A DNA stretch of 64,000 nucleotides from assembly GCF_003589595.1 (NCBI RefSeq), contig NW_020656077.1:4399538-4463537 (forward strand). Direction: 5' to 3'. This DNA is from Hyposmocoma kahamanoa. Taxonomy: Eukaryota; Arthropoda; Insecta; Lepidoptera; Cosmopterigidae. The notes under the pieces are model-generated. The model searched no databases. It saw only the letters and a list, made by a program, of their open reading frames with translations, and was not told the origin of the DNA. Position 1 is the stretch's first letter, and each line of letters begins with the position of its first letter. Below are positions 44,201 to 54,673 of the stretch, one piece after another. The translations under genes and the position numbers were made by a program.

Positions 44201-47200
44201 CGTTTTTACTACATTCGCGCTGCTTTTTATTTTATTATTAATAAACATTGCTTTGGCTGCCACACAAACACGTTTAAACATTTTCGAATATTTCCTAACA
44301 AAATCATTAAAACTGTTACTAGTGTTATAAGTTCTTTCATCGTAAAGATCATACAGCCTTTGTCTACTTTTGTGAATTCCCACAGTCGCCCATTCACTAA
44401 ATTTTGCTTTTTTGTTTGCACTGTGGGTGCTGGATAAGGAGTGCCCGGGTTTAACTCTCGATAGGACTAACTTAGGAAACGAACTTTTCTAAATTGATTC
44501 GCGACTGGGCATCACAAAATGATTTTTTAAGCGGAGGTTCATACGATACAGATAACACAATAAAAAGGTGCAATAATATAAATTCCTTTTTTTCTTTTTG
44601 GGTAAAACTTTTTATTACGCTCGTACTTAACACCTTTCAGCGCCGCCTACTGAAAAATGGAACCACCACCGCCTGCTACACCGGTACTCTCCATCTAGAT
44701 GGAACAATGGAACTAGTGAAAAGTGTGATAGATCAAAAACAACGTGCCCTCATTGGCAAAGTCAGTGGCAATATAGAAAACAAATTCGGATACTATAATA
44801 ACATTGATACAGAACTGGCTGAAACTAAAACGTTCATTAAGAAAGTTCTTGCTTTGGGCGTAAGTTATCATATAGGTACTATATAGTAGTCGTAGTACAT
44901 TGTGCCACAGTAGGCGACTACGAACAGGGGTATTCAAAACCCGAGCCGAAGGCGAGAACTTCAGTGGCCCGAACGTATGGTATTGTTGTTCCACCATTGT
45001 AGCATAGGTTATTATTTTATTTTTATAACATCAAGTGGCGGCACGAACAACGTACTATGTTTTTCATCACACTTGCAAGGAAGTTGAAAAAAAGGAAAAA
45101 TGTACTTAATAATGTTATAGTTTATTTATTACAAATTTATTTAAGTAGGTATCTCACAAATAAATCGTATGTAAAGAATATTACTTCCTTATCACTACAA
45201 CTTTTTATGATCTTTTAAATTTAGATATCTATGTATGTTTATAAGTAAACATAAATTACAAAATTCTTTTTATTGTTTTTATATTCACACTAAGCAAGAC
45301 CCAGGCTCTTGTCGCCGGTGTAGCCTCCCCCACTCTTTACGGTTCATAACCAAATCCTGGACCTCCCCTCATTCTTGATTTTCAAATTTATTTTTTTCAA
45401 TATATGCTTTATTCTTGTTCTTCCTCTTATTTCCCTTCTCTAAGCTGTATTTATATTACTAGAAGTAGTATTTACATTACGTCTTATAAAATAAAAGAAA
45501 AAAGACGTTCACTTTAATTTAGCCAGAAAATATCTAGGCACTTATCGCCCTTGTGACACAATGTACTAAAAATATACAACACTAGTAAATTGTTGCACCT
45601 AAACGTGTTTACATGTATAGAATGACTTGGTGCTCCCTGTCGTGGCACCACGATGCCCGCTCAGTTGCGACAATGACATGATGAACAAGCTTGCGAAGTT
45701 AGCTGTCAAATATGACTGTCGTATGCAGGTAAGCTTTGTCTTAGGCTGAACTCACACCGGCGCAGAGTCAAAGCGACGCGTCATGTTTTTCGCCTATAGC
45801 ATATTCATCTCTATTTTCCCATTATTAAGGCACAAATTTGTATTATGAAAATATGGAGTCGAGCGGCTTCGCGTATCGCCGCGCGTTACTTGAGCGCAGC
45901 GAGGCGTCAGGCGCCGACCACACTGTGATCCGGGCGCAGTAATGCGAGTGTCGCCAGGCATTGTAGTTGAAAAACAGGACGCGACGCGACGCTTCGACTC
46001 TGCGCCAGTGTGAGATGAGCCTTAGACTATTCACATGCACATTCACTTTCTTGTAGGAGTATTTATTTTGTAACAGTGGTGTTATTTTTCAATCTCGTTA
46101 TTAATTGTTTCCGTGTAATTGCAGAGTCATATATCCGAAAGTAAAGATGATATAACACAGGTGCTTCAACTAAACCCGGGCTGCATGAACTATGCCGAAG
46201 TTTTCGATAAGTGCGATGTTCTCACCAAAAAGGTATAAATATATATATATCCATTGTTTAACGTAGATATATTAACAAAAATATTTAATACATTTCAATG
46301 ACGGGGTTGATAAACAAAAAGTCATTCTTAAAACTTCTTCATTACAATTTAGTGACTGTGTACTCATTATAAGGTACAATGATTTTTTTTAAGAATTACG
46401 CATTGTTATGTTACGTTACGTTATTGTAGTAATATAATAGTAATCAGAATAGGAAAAGTGCCACTATACAATTAATCTGATTTAGGCTGAGATTTATAAA
46501 ACGAACTTCGACTTCGAATATGCAAAAATAACGAGCTAAACTACAAAATGAATTTTGCCTTTTTTAAGCAAAAAATTACTTAATATAATTGCGTAATATT
46601 CTGCTTAAAATAAAACGATTTTTTGTAAATACAAAAACCTTGCTTAACTTGTCATCTTTGCGTAGTCGAAGTAAAAGTTCGTTTTAGAAATCTCAATCTC
46701 AGATGGTTGCATTTCGTAATTATAATGTTTTTTACTGTACAAAACCCCTTAGTAAGTATACAGAGTTATTTGTAAAATGTCGCAGGACAGTATTACTAAA
46801 ATTATAAACAACAACTTACGGGTCGGTATCATAATGACTATGTATCTTCAAAATGACCTGATCAACACAACTCTTAGATCGCAAAACCATCACCTCTGCA
46901 GAAAGACTATATTAACAATTCATCAGATTTAATTTTAGTACAAAAATAAGAATATTTAAATAGATCTCTCTAAACAGTATTAACTCTATGCAGTGGCAAA
47001 AGAAATCACGCGAGAGGCGTGTTTTTTATGTGGCGTTGCTAAACAAATAAATTATTACCAAAAATACAGATCTAAAAATTGTCAGATAATACAACAAAAA
47101 CTTACAAGTTTATTTTTGGTAAATCGATTACGTTTTGTAAAATGTTATGGAACAAGAGTTGTTGTTTCTGATGTTGGTAATATCGTCTACTTAAAGGTAA

Positions 47201-50200
47201 AACCACATAAGTGACTTTCACACTAAAAATCTCTAAATTATGTACCTGTTGTAAGAAAATCATCATTTTTCTGCAGATAAAACTCTTATTAAGTTTATAG
47301 CATTTTTGTTCTTAAGTTCACGTGCAGAAAGATAATGCTTCACTTACCATAGCTATATAAATTAAAGACTTTTTGTTTACAATGCCGCTTATATGACAAC
47401 AACCTTCCTGGATCATATCGCTCATTTAGTGCAACATTGACTTAATTGCAATTTTGGCATAATTGAATTAAGACTTAATTAATTACATATTAACATCCTT
47501 TATCCAAATTTGCCAAAATTACAATTACATCAATGTAGCACCAAATAAGCGATATCGTCTGTTTAAAGGTAAAATATGGTCCAGAGATGTTGTTATTATT
47601 TTACACATAATCCTGTATTTTATTTTTATTACTTTCATTTTTTTAAATTACCCTTTGTATCCTAGGACAATATGAAGATACTGACAAGCTGACAGCTCCG
47701 CGTTCGTCAAATGCCAGGACTTTTAGGCGAGACTTAAGTTTAGGTAGACGAACGTTATTTTACACCTTCCGGGTCGGGTAGGTTATTAAAAGGTACAACG
47801 TTTATTTGAAGCATTTTCAAGTACTCTTAGCCTTGAATAGACTCACTTAGATGTCCATTTTAGATAATCAGTTGATCTTTCATTGCCTAATCAACTCCAC
47901 TAAACTGTCATTTGTTTCAAATAATTAACCATAGTGTAACTAACTGGCTTTTGTCAAGTGCTATATACATATATGTATATAAAAAATAAATAGGTTGATT
48001 ACTTAAACTTTTATTGAATTGATATTCAATTATTTTTATGTGAAATTACTCCACTAGTTGAAAAAATTACTTCGATCCGATTGGAGTCGAACCGACGTCT
48101 TCTAGCATACCGTGCCAGACGCTATACCAACTAAGCTACGGAACGAGCCAGCGGACCTCACGAATTTTTCTATGTGCTTGCGTCGTATCTTTGTATTTGG
48201 TTTTTTCAACTTTTTTTAGCCGTAGCGCCATCTTTGAGAAAACTATATTACGTCACTTAGTTAGATAAAAATTTAAATAAATTGAATGGCGACATCTCTA
48301 GCCGGGGCTGGTAGCTGTAAAGGTATATTAACTGGATAACGAAATATTATAAGTTACTCCTAAAACGGTAAACTTGTATTTTTGAGAGCATTAAATTCTT
48401 AAAAATGCACACGTACGCAAACACACTGGTGGTGAAACGTAATATAAGGTAAGTTACTTGAACCAACATTCACACTACACGGACATGGTTAATTAGAGGT
48501 AGAACCCCATTGACTTACAAATAAATGGACGACGGGTCTAATACAAAAACCACGACAAAAAGTCCCAAGTCAACCTATTTAAACGTAGTGATATGTAAAG
48601 GAATATGAAAAAGCTAAAACGTTGAATTTAAATTGTAATGTCATCGCAGTACTGTCTAATTTTGCTTGCTTCGCTGTCAGTCGAACAAACGAAGACTAAA
48701 GTGTGAATGACGCTCTGTATACGATTTTAACATCCTATAAGTTCGGACACTTTTTAGCGCGGACCCGACGTCCATATAATTGTAAGTCAATGTAGAAACC
48801 CATAACAGTAACACTCATACCCTTTCTCTTTTTTACTACGCTGGGTCCTAATCACGTATTAATCGTACCACAACTTTAGCTAATAAAAAAATGAATATCT
48901 TCCTCATAAAAATTTTATTACAAAGTTTGATGTGTTCTATTCTTGAATTTCAGGCACATGGGACTTGTCAACTTAGTCTCAGGGTGACGGGCGCAGAGGC
49001 AGTGCCCCTCAGATCTTTGCAATTTAAAAATGATTTTTATAAATGATCTGATTTATAAACTATCCAGTCCTTGTCTTCTCTATGCTGATGACTTGAAAAT
49101 ATATCGCATAATAAGTGAGTCGTCTGACTGCTGTGAACTACAGGGTGATATTGACACAGTTTATGAATGGTGCCAACAAAACAGTATGCACCTCAATGCT
49201 AAAAAATGTTTTGTTATAAGTTTTACTAATAAGCGTTCTAAGCGTGTGTATGACTATCGACTTAATGAACAATTATTAGATAGAAAAACTGTAGCTAAGG
49301 ACCTCGGTGTGTTATTTAACAGTACCTAAATTAACGTTTCGTGAACATTATGCATACATTAAGAGGAAAGCACTTCAATTGCTGGGCTTCATAACAAGAT
49401 GCACCAAGGATTTCAAACGGGCTCAAAGTTATCTGACAGTCTATTACAGCCTTGTCCGTAGTATTTTAGAGTATGCTTGTGTCATTTGGTCTCCCTGCTA
49501 CTCAGTCCACTCGAATAGTGTAGAAAACGTTCAGAGAAAATCACTTCGGATACTTAGTTACAAATGTGGTTATGGCCGCAGCCTCGTTGGCTATAGTGAG
49601 AGACTTGACGAATTTAAAGTGACCTCCTTAAGTGTTCGCCGTAAGAAACAGGATCTCACTTACTTGCACAAGGTTCTTCACGGTGAGATTGATTCTCCTT
49701 ACCTCTTAAATAAAATAGCTCTCTCTACAAGGCGCAACCCCCGAATACCCAACAAGACGTTTTACTTGCGGGCATACAGAAATAATACTTCGTTTTACAA
49801 CCCCCTTGTAAGAATGTGTCGGCTTTACAACGAAATATCTATGAAAAACATCGATTTGGACATTTTTAATCCAAGATCCAGAGTGTTTAGACGAGTAGTA
49901 AAGCAGCTTGTACTTGTATAGATTTTCACCCATTCCCTTGTCGCTTTAGTATTAAGTAAATAAGTGAATTAACAACAAATTTAACAGTAGTTCTTTCTTG
50001 TTACTATAGATTGATGTGTCAACATAAGTAGGGTTACAATCTAGTACTGAACTTTGTTATATCATATTTAATTTGTATCAATGTAATTTGATTGTTATCT
50101 GTTTTGTTGTCCATATAATAAATAAATAAATAAACTCTGAGTGGCACTGTAATTGTTATGGACAGGCGTGTAGTACCATCAGGCGCATGACTTGTTCGTC

Positions 50201-52485
50201 CCGTCACTTGGTATTATAAAAAAAAATGAGGCTTTCAGCGCAGTAACCCCATGAAATGCATACATATACGAGATGATAATGAGAGATTTAAAATTAGTCA
50301 AACTCATTTTATATTAGAGCATAGTTTGCAAAAGTGGTCCCTGCCGCCCGCCAGTGGGCACTGCAGAGTCCTAGGACAGTCCTATTAGGGGTAGGGGCCT
50401 CGGAAGCAATTAGGGGGCGTTGATGCTGCCCACTAGGTGTTCCCGCATTTGAAAAAAAAAACCTCAATTATGTACATAAACTACACTACATATATACGAG
50501 AGACGGCTGATAAGTTTTGAGCCTAGGGTATTAAAAATGCCAATAGAAATGTGTAAAAAAAATATTTTTCTATATAATCTCCCTCTACTTCAATGCACTT
50601 CTTACATTTGCCATAAAGGGCTTTTAACCCAGTGAAAAAGTCTTTGCCTTCGAAATGTTCGTCTACAGCCGTTTTCATTTCACCATCACTCGAAAATCTT
50701 CGCCCTTAGCAGTCCTTTTTCAAATTGAAGAATAGGAAATAGTCGCTGGGGGCCAGGTCTGGACTGTCGGCTACGGAGGCAGTTAATAGAGTCACAGATA
50801 GAGCGCCAATGTAGGTCAATGGCGCCAATGGTAAGATTTTGTACACTTGGTTTCTGCTAAAAGTTAAGAGAAGTTTTTCAGTGGCTAGCCATCGAGCTAC
50901 TATTCAACTGCCATTGCAATTTTTTTTGTATTCTTCTCTTCAATAGCACAGAAAACTCGACTACATGAATTTGTTGACGACTTGCCGGTTTCGTGAAGTC
51001 ATTATCCGTGGCCTCAACTGCATGAAGTTGATAACAACTTCACGTCAATTAATGCGAAACCGAGTTCACGCAATGCGTGAATTCGTAATCAACTTCATGC
51101 AGTCGTGATCTCGGCTGCATGAAGTTGTTTACGATTTCACGTATTAACTGCAAACATGCAGTCAATATATTAGCAGCCGTCGCAATCAGATTGTCATTGC
51201 ATTTCCGTCGATGACTACATTAAGTCCGCTCTACTTTTTTCGACAACGGTCAATACACCTTTGTCTAGTGCAGCGAACGACTAGGCGAGCCGGGTACGGT
51301 TCATGCAAAGAGCGTTTTCGGTGCGTTTTTATATTAGGCTTCTCCTTGCATACTCGTAAATAACGATAATCTACCTCTACTTTTAATAACAATAAATCTT
51401 TGTCGATGGAGGTGTTAAACGTACGTTGCAGTGTATCCTGGCGCACGGTGTGCACCTGACGGGGCACGAGATCGATCTGCTGAAGATGCGCGACGTAGGA
51501 CTCGTCCACTGCCCCGCGTCCAACACCCGTTTACGCTCCGGCATCTGCCCCGTGCGCAAGCTGCTGAACCACGGCCTTAAAATTGCACTTGGCACAGGTA
51601 AGCAAGTTATACTTTAAGCATGTAAGTGATGATCCTGTTGTGTAAGCGTAAATAAATATATCTAACTATTTTTCTCATAAAATTCAAATAATAAAAAAAA
51701 TTCAATAACGTTATATTGTGACTATATTACCACACATTTATTTAAAACAAAAAGTATATAGTTTCATCTCGACATAATTCAAAAAGATGCGAATTTCTCA
51801 AACATAAGTAGGTGCTGTATTTTTCACGTTCCTATCCACATACTGGTCTGTATTCAACCTTTTTTTAGGTCTGTATCCACATACTGGTGTGTGAAACCTG
51901 TGATATTTAAATATCTCCACCTCTCCTCTCTTTTAACATCCCCAGGTCCACACTTAACCTATAACTTACTTTATCACTCAAACTCCAGATGTGGCCGGGG
52001 GTGACAGTACGTCTATGCTAGACGCTATCCGCCGCACTATAGATGTCTCCACGCACTTGGAGCTACTGGACGGACAGTACAGTGCTATCAATTGGAAGGA
52101 GGCGTTCTATCTTAGCACACTCGGAGGAGCAAAAGGTGGGGCCTTAACAAATAAGTCTATATAACGAATATTCCCATTTTAATCGGATAATAGTTTTTTC
52201 TCTTGCTTGAATCTATAAATATTAATCTAATAAAACATATTTTCAGTCTTGAATTTAGACGATAAAATTGGGAGCCTGGAAGTGGGAAAGGAGTTTGACG
52301 CCCTGCTAATCGACGTATATGCACCAGGAAGTCCCATCGACGAATGCAATAAGCATTTCGTAGGATATGTTAAAGATCACGAGCGGCTGGTCCAGCTATT
52401 TCTTTCATCGGGGGACTACCGCAACATCTCGAAGGTGTTCGTCAAAGGGCGCCTCATAAAGGATGAGGGTGCCCTTGTCTTGTAA
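38215..52485 (+). CDS. Gda: Guanine deaminase (448 aa)
   Basis: Eight exons, 38215-38313, 40193-40453, 44641-44859, 45621-45728, 46125-46232, 51432-51597, 51989-52135 and 52247-52485, join in frame through GT-AG introns into 448 residues (human enzyme 454). It is an amidohydrolase-fold zinc enzyme that converts guanine to xanthine and ammonia, in the cytosol (no signal peptide). Visible zinc ligands: HxH in PGLIDCHTHAPQF (H74, H76), SHISE (H231), ILAHG (H270) and GTD (D321). Other family marks: RRLLKNGTTTACY, PVVAPRCPLSC, GLVHCPASNTRLRSG, LDAIRR, STLGGAK, and EVGKEFDALLIDVYAP near the end. Intron 2 carries a LINE on the minus strand and intron 5 a broken LINE, SINEs and MITEs; the exons themselves are intact. 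The Drosophila relative also acts on dihydropterin, so pterin activity is possible here. Start ATG chosen as the only one giving the usual N-terminal IAGVIVTST strand. Confidence 0.96.
38378..38890 (+). repeat. Direct duplication of about 110 bp in guanine deaminase intron 1
   Basis: Blocks at about 38378-38490 and 38777-38890 share ATAGGTCAGCTA(C/A)GGATCAATAAT, then TGCATGTTCAAAACCTAAC / CGCATGTGCAAGACCTAAC and TATAG at matching spacing. The two are diverged, about 400 bp apart. Confidence 0.6.
38945..39060. repeat. hAT-like element end (CAGAGATGGGC)
   Basis: CAGAGATGGGCGGTAGGTTC begins like the element end at 60799. Only one terminus is seen, so this is a fragment in guanine deaminase intron 1. 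Confidence 0.4.
39664..39942. mobile_element. Compound foldback array of the GGGTCGTATTC family
   Basis: Modules alternate in orientation: AAGGACTTGAGTATTATTTC, inverted ATCATACTCAAGTCCTGACT, then TTGAGCATTGAGTAGAATTC, then GGGTCGTATTCCATAACTCT, then ACTCAATGCTCAAGTCAGGA and a second AAGGACTTGAGTATGATTTC block. Ends match the simple element at 3147-3311. It appears to be one element inside, or fused to, another. Confidence 0.7.
41290..41410 (-). repeat. tRNA-derived SINE (family C)
   Basis: Minus reading: CTTCGGTGGCACAGCGGTTA (A box) and CCGATTCGATTCCCGATTTG (B box), followed by GGCCAATTTAGAAGACGTAC. It lies in guanine deaminase intron 2. Confidence 0.7.
42204..44570 (-). mobile_element. LINE retrotransposon with open RT frame, 5' truncated
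   Basis: A 652-codon minus-strand frame (44383 to 42425) encodes a full non-LTR reverse transcriptase: SKVIPLFKSGSISDPTNFRP, then ISILPTLSKIFEKI, then QFGFTRGRSTTDA, then FCDLSKAFDCVHHDTL, then MGVPQGSILGPFLFLVYIND, then the catalytic LFADDTSLLF, then NEKKT and VVFLGITLD. The thumb follows (YFHSLMTYGILLWGNA) and the frame ends in DDKNPW. In-frame coding continues upstream of the first ATG to a stop near 44490, with more similarity beyond a shift, but the APE endonuclease is absent. The 3' end has AATAAAG and a TTTTGA-type repeat tail (42204-42230). It lies inside guanine deaminase intron 2, opposite to the gene. The intact frame suggests a fairly recent insertion. Confidence 0.92.
45744..46021. 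mobile_element. PIF/Harbinger-like GC-rich MITE, TTA TSD
   Basis: The left end GGCTGAACTCACACCGGCGC, then AGAGTCAAAGCGACGCGTC, is mirrored by GACGCGACGCTTCGACTCTG, then CGCCAGTGTGAGATGAGCC. TTA flanks both ends (45741-45743 and 46022-46024). 278 bp, non-coding. It begins 15 bp after the donor of guanine deaminase exon 4. Confidence 0.85.
46487..46702. mobile_element. MITE with AAAACGAACTTYKACTTCG arms
   Basis: The left arm CTGAGATTTATAAAACGAAC, then TTCGACTTCG, is mirrored at 46672-46702 (minus reading CTGAGATTGAGATTTCTAAA, then ACGAACTTTTACTTCG). About 216 bp, in guanine deaminase intron 5. Confidence 0.65.
47414..47557. mobile_element. Foldback MITE with ATATCGCTYATTTRGTGC arms
   Basis: ATATCGCTCATTTAGTGCAA, then CATTGACTTAATTGCAATTT, is mirrored by AAATTACAATTACATCAATG..., reading on minus GATATCGCTTATTTGGTGCT, then ACATTGATGTAATTG. 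Arms of about 45 bp with mismatches. Confidence 0.65.
48010..48148 (-). repeat. tRNA-derived SINE (family D), minus strand
   Basis: On plus, ATTGGAGTCGAACCGACGTC then TTCTAGCATACCGTGCCAGA and CGCTATACCAACTAAGC are the reverse complement of the head at 21664. Confidence 0.75.
48508..48792. mobile_element. hAT-like MITE, family CATTGACTTAC, longest copy
   Basis: Starts CATTGACTTACAAATAAATG and ends ATATAATTGTAAGTCAATG. The TSD is TAGAACCC (48500-48507) and TAGAAACC (48793-48800), 7 of 8. 285 bp: it is about 55 bp longer than the copies at 2847 and 34534 because of extra sequence around 48585-48680. Confidence 0.88.
48950..50225 (+). repeat. SINE family B, interrupted by a LINE
   Basis: The 5' half (ACATGGGACTTGTCAACTTA to ATCTTTGCAATTTAAA, ending about 49028) resumes at 50137 with CTCTGAGTGGCACTGTAATT and ends in a poly(A) run at about 50219. 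The join reconstructs the family B sequence seen at 900-960. Confidence 0.75.
49029..50136 (+). pseudogene. Broken LINE reverse transcriptase inserted in SINE B
   Basis: The frame 49030-49329 starts inside the RT palm (MIFINDLIYKL, catalytic LLYADDLKIYR, then QNSMHLNAKKC, DLGVLFNST). The next frame, overlapping at 49307 by a shift, carries the thumb: YIKRKALQLLGFITRCTKDF, then YSLVRSILEYACVIWSPCYS, then NVQRKSLRILSYK. The frames end at 49921 and the element ends in AATAAATAAATAAATAAA. 5' truncated and frameshifted, so inactive. Unlike the LINE at 42 kb it has YADD, so it is another family. Confidence 0.85.
50480..50770 (-). pseudogene. Mariner transposase C-terminal relic
   Basis: Minus reading gives DSPDLAPSDYFLFFNLKKDC, stop, GRRFSSDGEMKTAVDEHFEG, then KDFFTGLKALYGKCKKCIEV, then EGDYIEK. 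S-P-D-L-A-P-S-D-Y with the third catalytic D is typical of mariner (SETMAR-like) transposases. An internal stop and the missing N-terminus make it dead. The right end AAACTTATCAGCCGTCTCTC may be part of a TIR. Confidence 0.8.
50955..51178. repeat. Palindromic GCATGAAGTTG cluster, second copy
   Basis: ACTGCATGAAGTTGATAACA, GCGTGAATTCGTAATCAACT, TCATGCAGTCGTGATCTCGG and CTGCATGAAGTTGTTTACG repeat the words of 21352-21592. It lies about 250 bp before guanine deaminase exon 6. Confidence 0.65.
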
Positions 52486-52711
52486 GCTTGTCAAATGACA
52501 AGATTAGTCATTATATATCATAAATTAAGCCAAACTCACATTTATAACATTAGTATTATTAATAACATTTATTAGTATTATTTATAACATTAGTATTAGT
52601 TTCATCTATTTATTTAACTATTACGTAGGCTTCGTCAGGAAGACACAAATATAAATCAGCAACAGGCTTCGTCACAAAGAAATTCAATTCGCTAGACTTA
52701 GTCATTTCTAT

Positions 52712-53130
52712 TTAACTATAAGAATGAATCAGGACCGCTCTGAATCTTAGCTGGCTTATAACACTGGCAGCATTACCGCGCTGAATAGCCAACGAAATTT
52801 GTTGCACCAAGTAAGATGCAGAGCGTGGATCATAGCATCTTTCTCTAAGCCGACGACCCAACTCCCTGATGAATTCTTTGGCCTCCGCACCCCAAGTCCC
52901 CGCAGTCTCCACTGCAATTGGCACAAAATCGTACATCAGCTCCAAGGCACTGTACTTGGCATGTTTCAATTTTGCTGCATACGCTGCAGCTGACCCGATC
53001 TGGTGGTTTGATTCAGGAGGGACGGTGCAAACGTACTGACACACAAAGCACCGGCCCTTCTGCCACGGAACCAGTGTAAGGCCGTCAGGTCTCTTGCCAT
53101 CTGTACGGCGCAGCCCCGGAGGCTCCAGAC
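52712..53130 (-). pseudogene. Retroelement-like C-terminal fragment after guanine deaminase
   Basis: A minus-strand frame reads RRTDGKRPDGLTLVPWQKGR, then AAAYAAKLKHAKYSALELMY, then FVPIAVETAGTWGAEAKEFI, then DPRSASYLVQQISLAIQRGN, then AASVISQL. The D-G-x-T-x-x-P-W-x-x-G-R plus A-I-Q-R-G-N-A combination is a C-terminal module often found in retrotransposon polyproteins of invertebrates. No start region or upstream RT is present. The class is inferred from memory of the motif, so moderate confidence. Confidence 0.5.
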
Positions 53131-53864
53131 ACAGGGCAAACAAAAAAAAGCATATAAACGACTTCAATTATTTCTTTCTTCAATTTAATTATTAATCGAC
53201 TTCAATTATACTCAATTAAATCAAATCAATACTTAAACGACTACTCATAATACAACCACTAGTTTAATTTATTGTTATTAGTAATTATAATCAATAAACT
53301 CGTCTATAATAATTAATAATACATATATTGGTGATGGTACTTCGGTGGAAGAACAGCAACATCTCTTCCATCGCTTAATTTCGAATATTTAATATTATAA
53401 TACATACTTTCACGTGGCAACATAATGTTGTACCTATGATTAATATTTAATACTTTTGTTAATGTTTAATAGTAATACCTCTAGCTAGTGACCGTCAGGA
53501 TGGCTGGTCGCCTGTGGTGTCTGGCACTGAGTGTATATTCAAGAATTGCTACCTGTTTGCCACCTTTCTAAATAATTGCTACCTTTGATACATTCTGAGA
53601 AATTTAAAAAAATAATTGACCAGCCCTTCTGATATCAGGATGGCTAGTCGTCACTTTGTTCAGCATGAAGAGAGCAGATTATTCCAGAAGTAGACACTTC
53701 CTACCTACATTAATTTAAAAAATACAAACGATTGAAAATTTAACGAAGAGTGCCAACGTCTGCCCTGTATGTTATGGCAACAGAGCACTAAAAACTTTTG
53801 CTTTTTTTAATTTAATCAGGTACTTCGCAAATGGTGAAGGAACATCATGATAATAATCTCAGTA
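53131..53864. other. AT-rich stretch, nothing recognised
   Basis: No gene, RNA or repeat family could be supported. AGGATGGCTGGTCG and AGGATGGCTAGTCG (near 53498 and 53637) are a short direct repeat about 140 bp apart. Confidence 0.35.
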
Positions 53865-54350
53865 CAGAAAAAAAAACCGACCCCGAAAGTACATGGAATT
53901 ACATCTATTTCCCAAGTTTTATTGAAATCGGTTAACGGAAAATGTGCAAACCCAGATTCATCTCCTAGTTCCACTACTATACGGAAGTTGACTCAGGAGA
54001 TAGTAAAAATCAATTCTCACTACTCAAAGTATATTATAGAGAATAAGTATATACATAGAGAGAAAAACGCCTTGAATTGGAGAATAGAAAAATCAACTAT
54101 TAAAATAATTTAATTGCTGCTTATAATAAAATTTAGGTGCTATTTATAAAAATGAATCTTCATGCGTGAACAGCCACTCTTAGAGGTGGATGATTTTCTT
54201 CAAAATTAAATAGGACCTTTGAGGTACCCTCTTTCCACCAAAAAAAGAATCATCAAAACCGGTTTACCAATGGCGGAGTTATCGCGTAACATACATACAA
54301 AAAAAACATAGTCGAATTGAGAACCTCCTCCTTTTTTGAAGTCGGTTAAA
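53865..54350 (+). repeat. Dispersed repeat G, copy with internal insertion
   Basis: GTACATGGAATTACATCTAT at the left and GAGGTACCCTCTTTCCACCA, then GAACCTCCTCCTTTTTTGAA, then GTCGGTT at the right match 20045-20332. About 200 bp of extra sequence sit between (roughly 53965-54175). Confidence 0.7.
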
Positions 54351-54464
54351 AATATATGGCGTAGAATTAAGTAAGTAGTAAGACGATTCCCGCGCACCTT
54401 ATTATTTTATAATTAAAATTGACATATTGTTTGTCTATAACTAAGAATTTTCTAGATTATACGA

Positions 54465-54673
54465 GTAATTTTTGGGTTCATTGTTTGTACCTAACTACTG
54501 TGGCAATTTTTATTGTTTAAATATATTGCAATATTATCTTGAAGCATTATTTTATATTCGAGTGTAATAATACAAAGAAATATTAATTAATATTTCACAA
54601 TAATATACTCAGGTACATCAATAGTAAACATTTCCACCGAAATTAGAGAAAAAGCGTAACCTGAAAATTATCC
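54465..54673. mobile_element. MITE D copy
   Basis: TGTGGCAATTTTTATTGTTT on the left, TTCCACCGAAATTAGAG on the right, and the terminal AACCTGAAAATTATCC (54658-54673) match the palindromic family at 57656. Confidence 0.6.

Noticed and set aside
44494..44640. Upstream part of a plus-strand frame running into guanine deaminase exon 3
   Set aside because: It is LINE and intron sequence read in frame by chance; the acceptor at 44640 and family similarity start the exon at 44641.
371..52485. A functional gene cluster linking HLCS, regucalcins and guanine deaminase
   Set aside because: Genes lie on both strands with kilobase spacers and unrelated pathways; nothing beyond neighbourhood supports a joint system.
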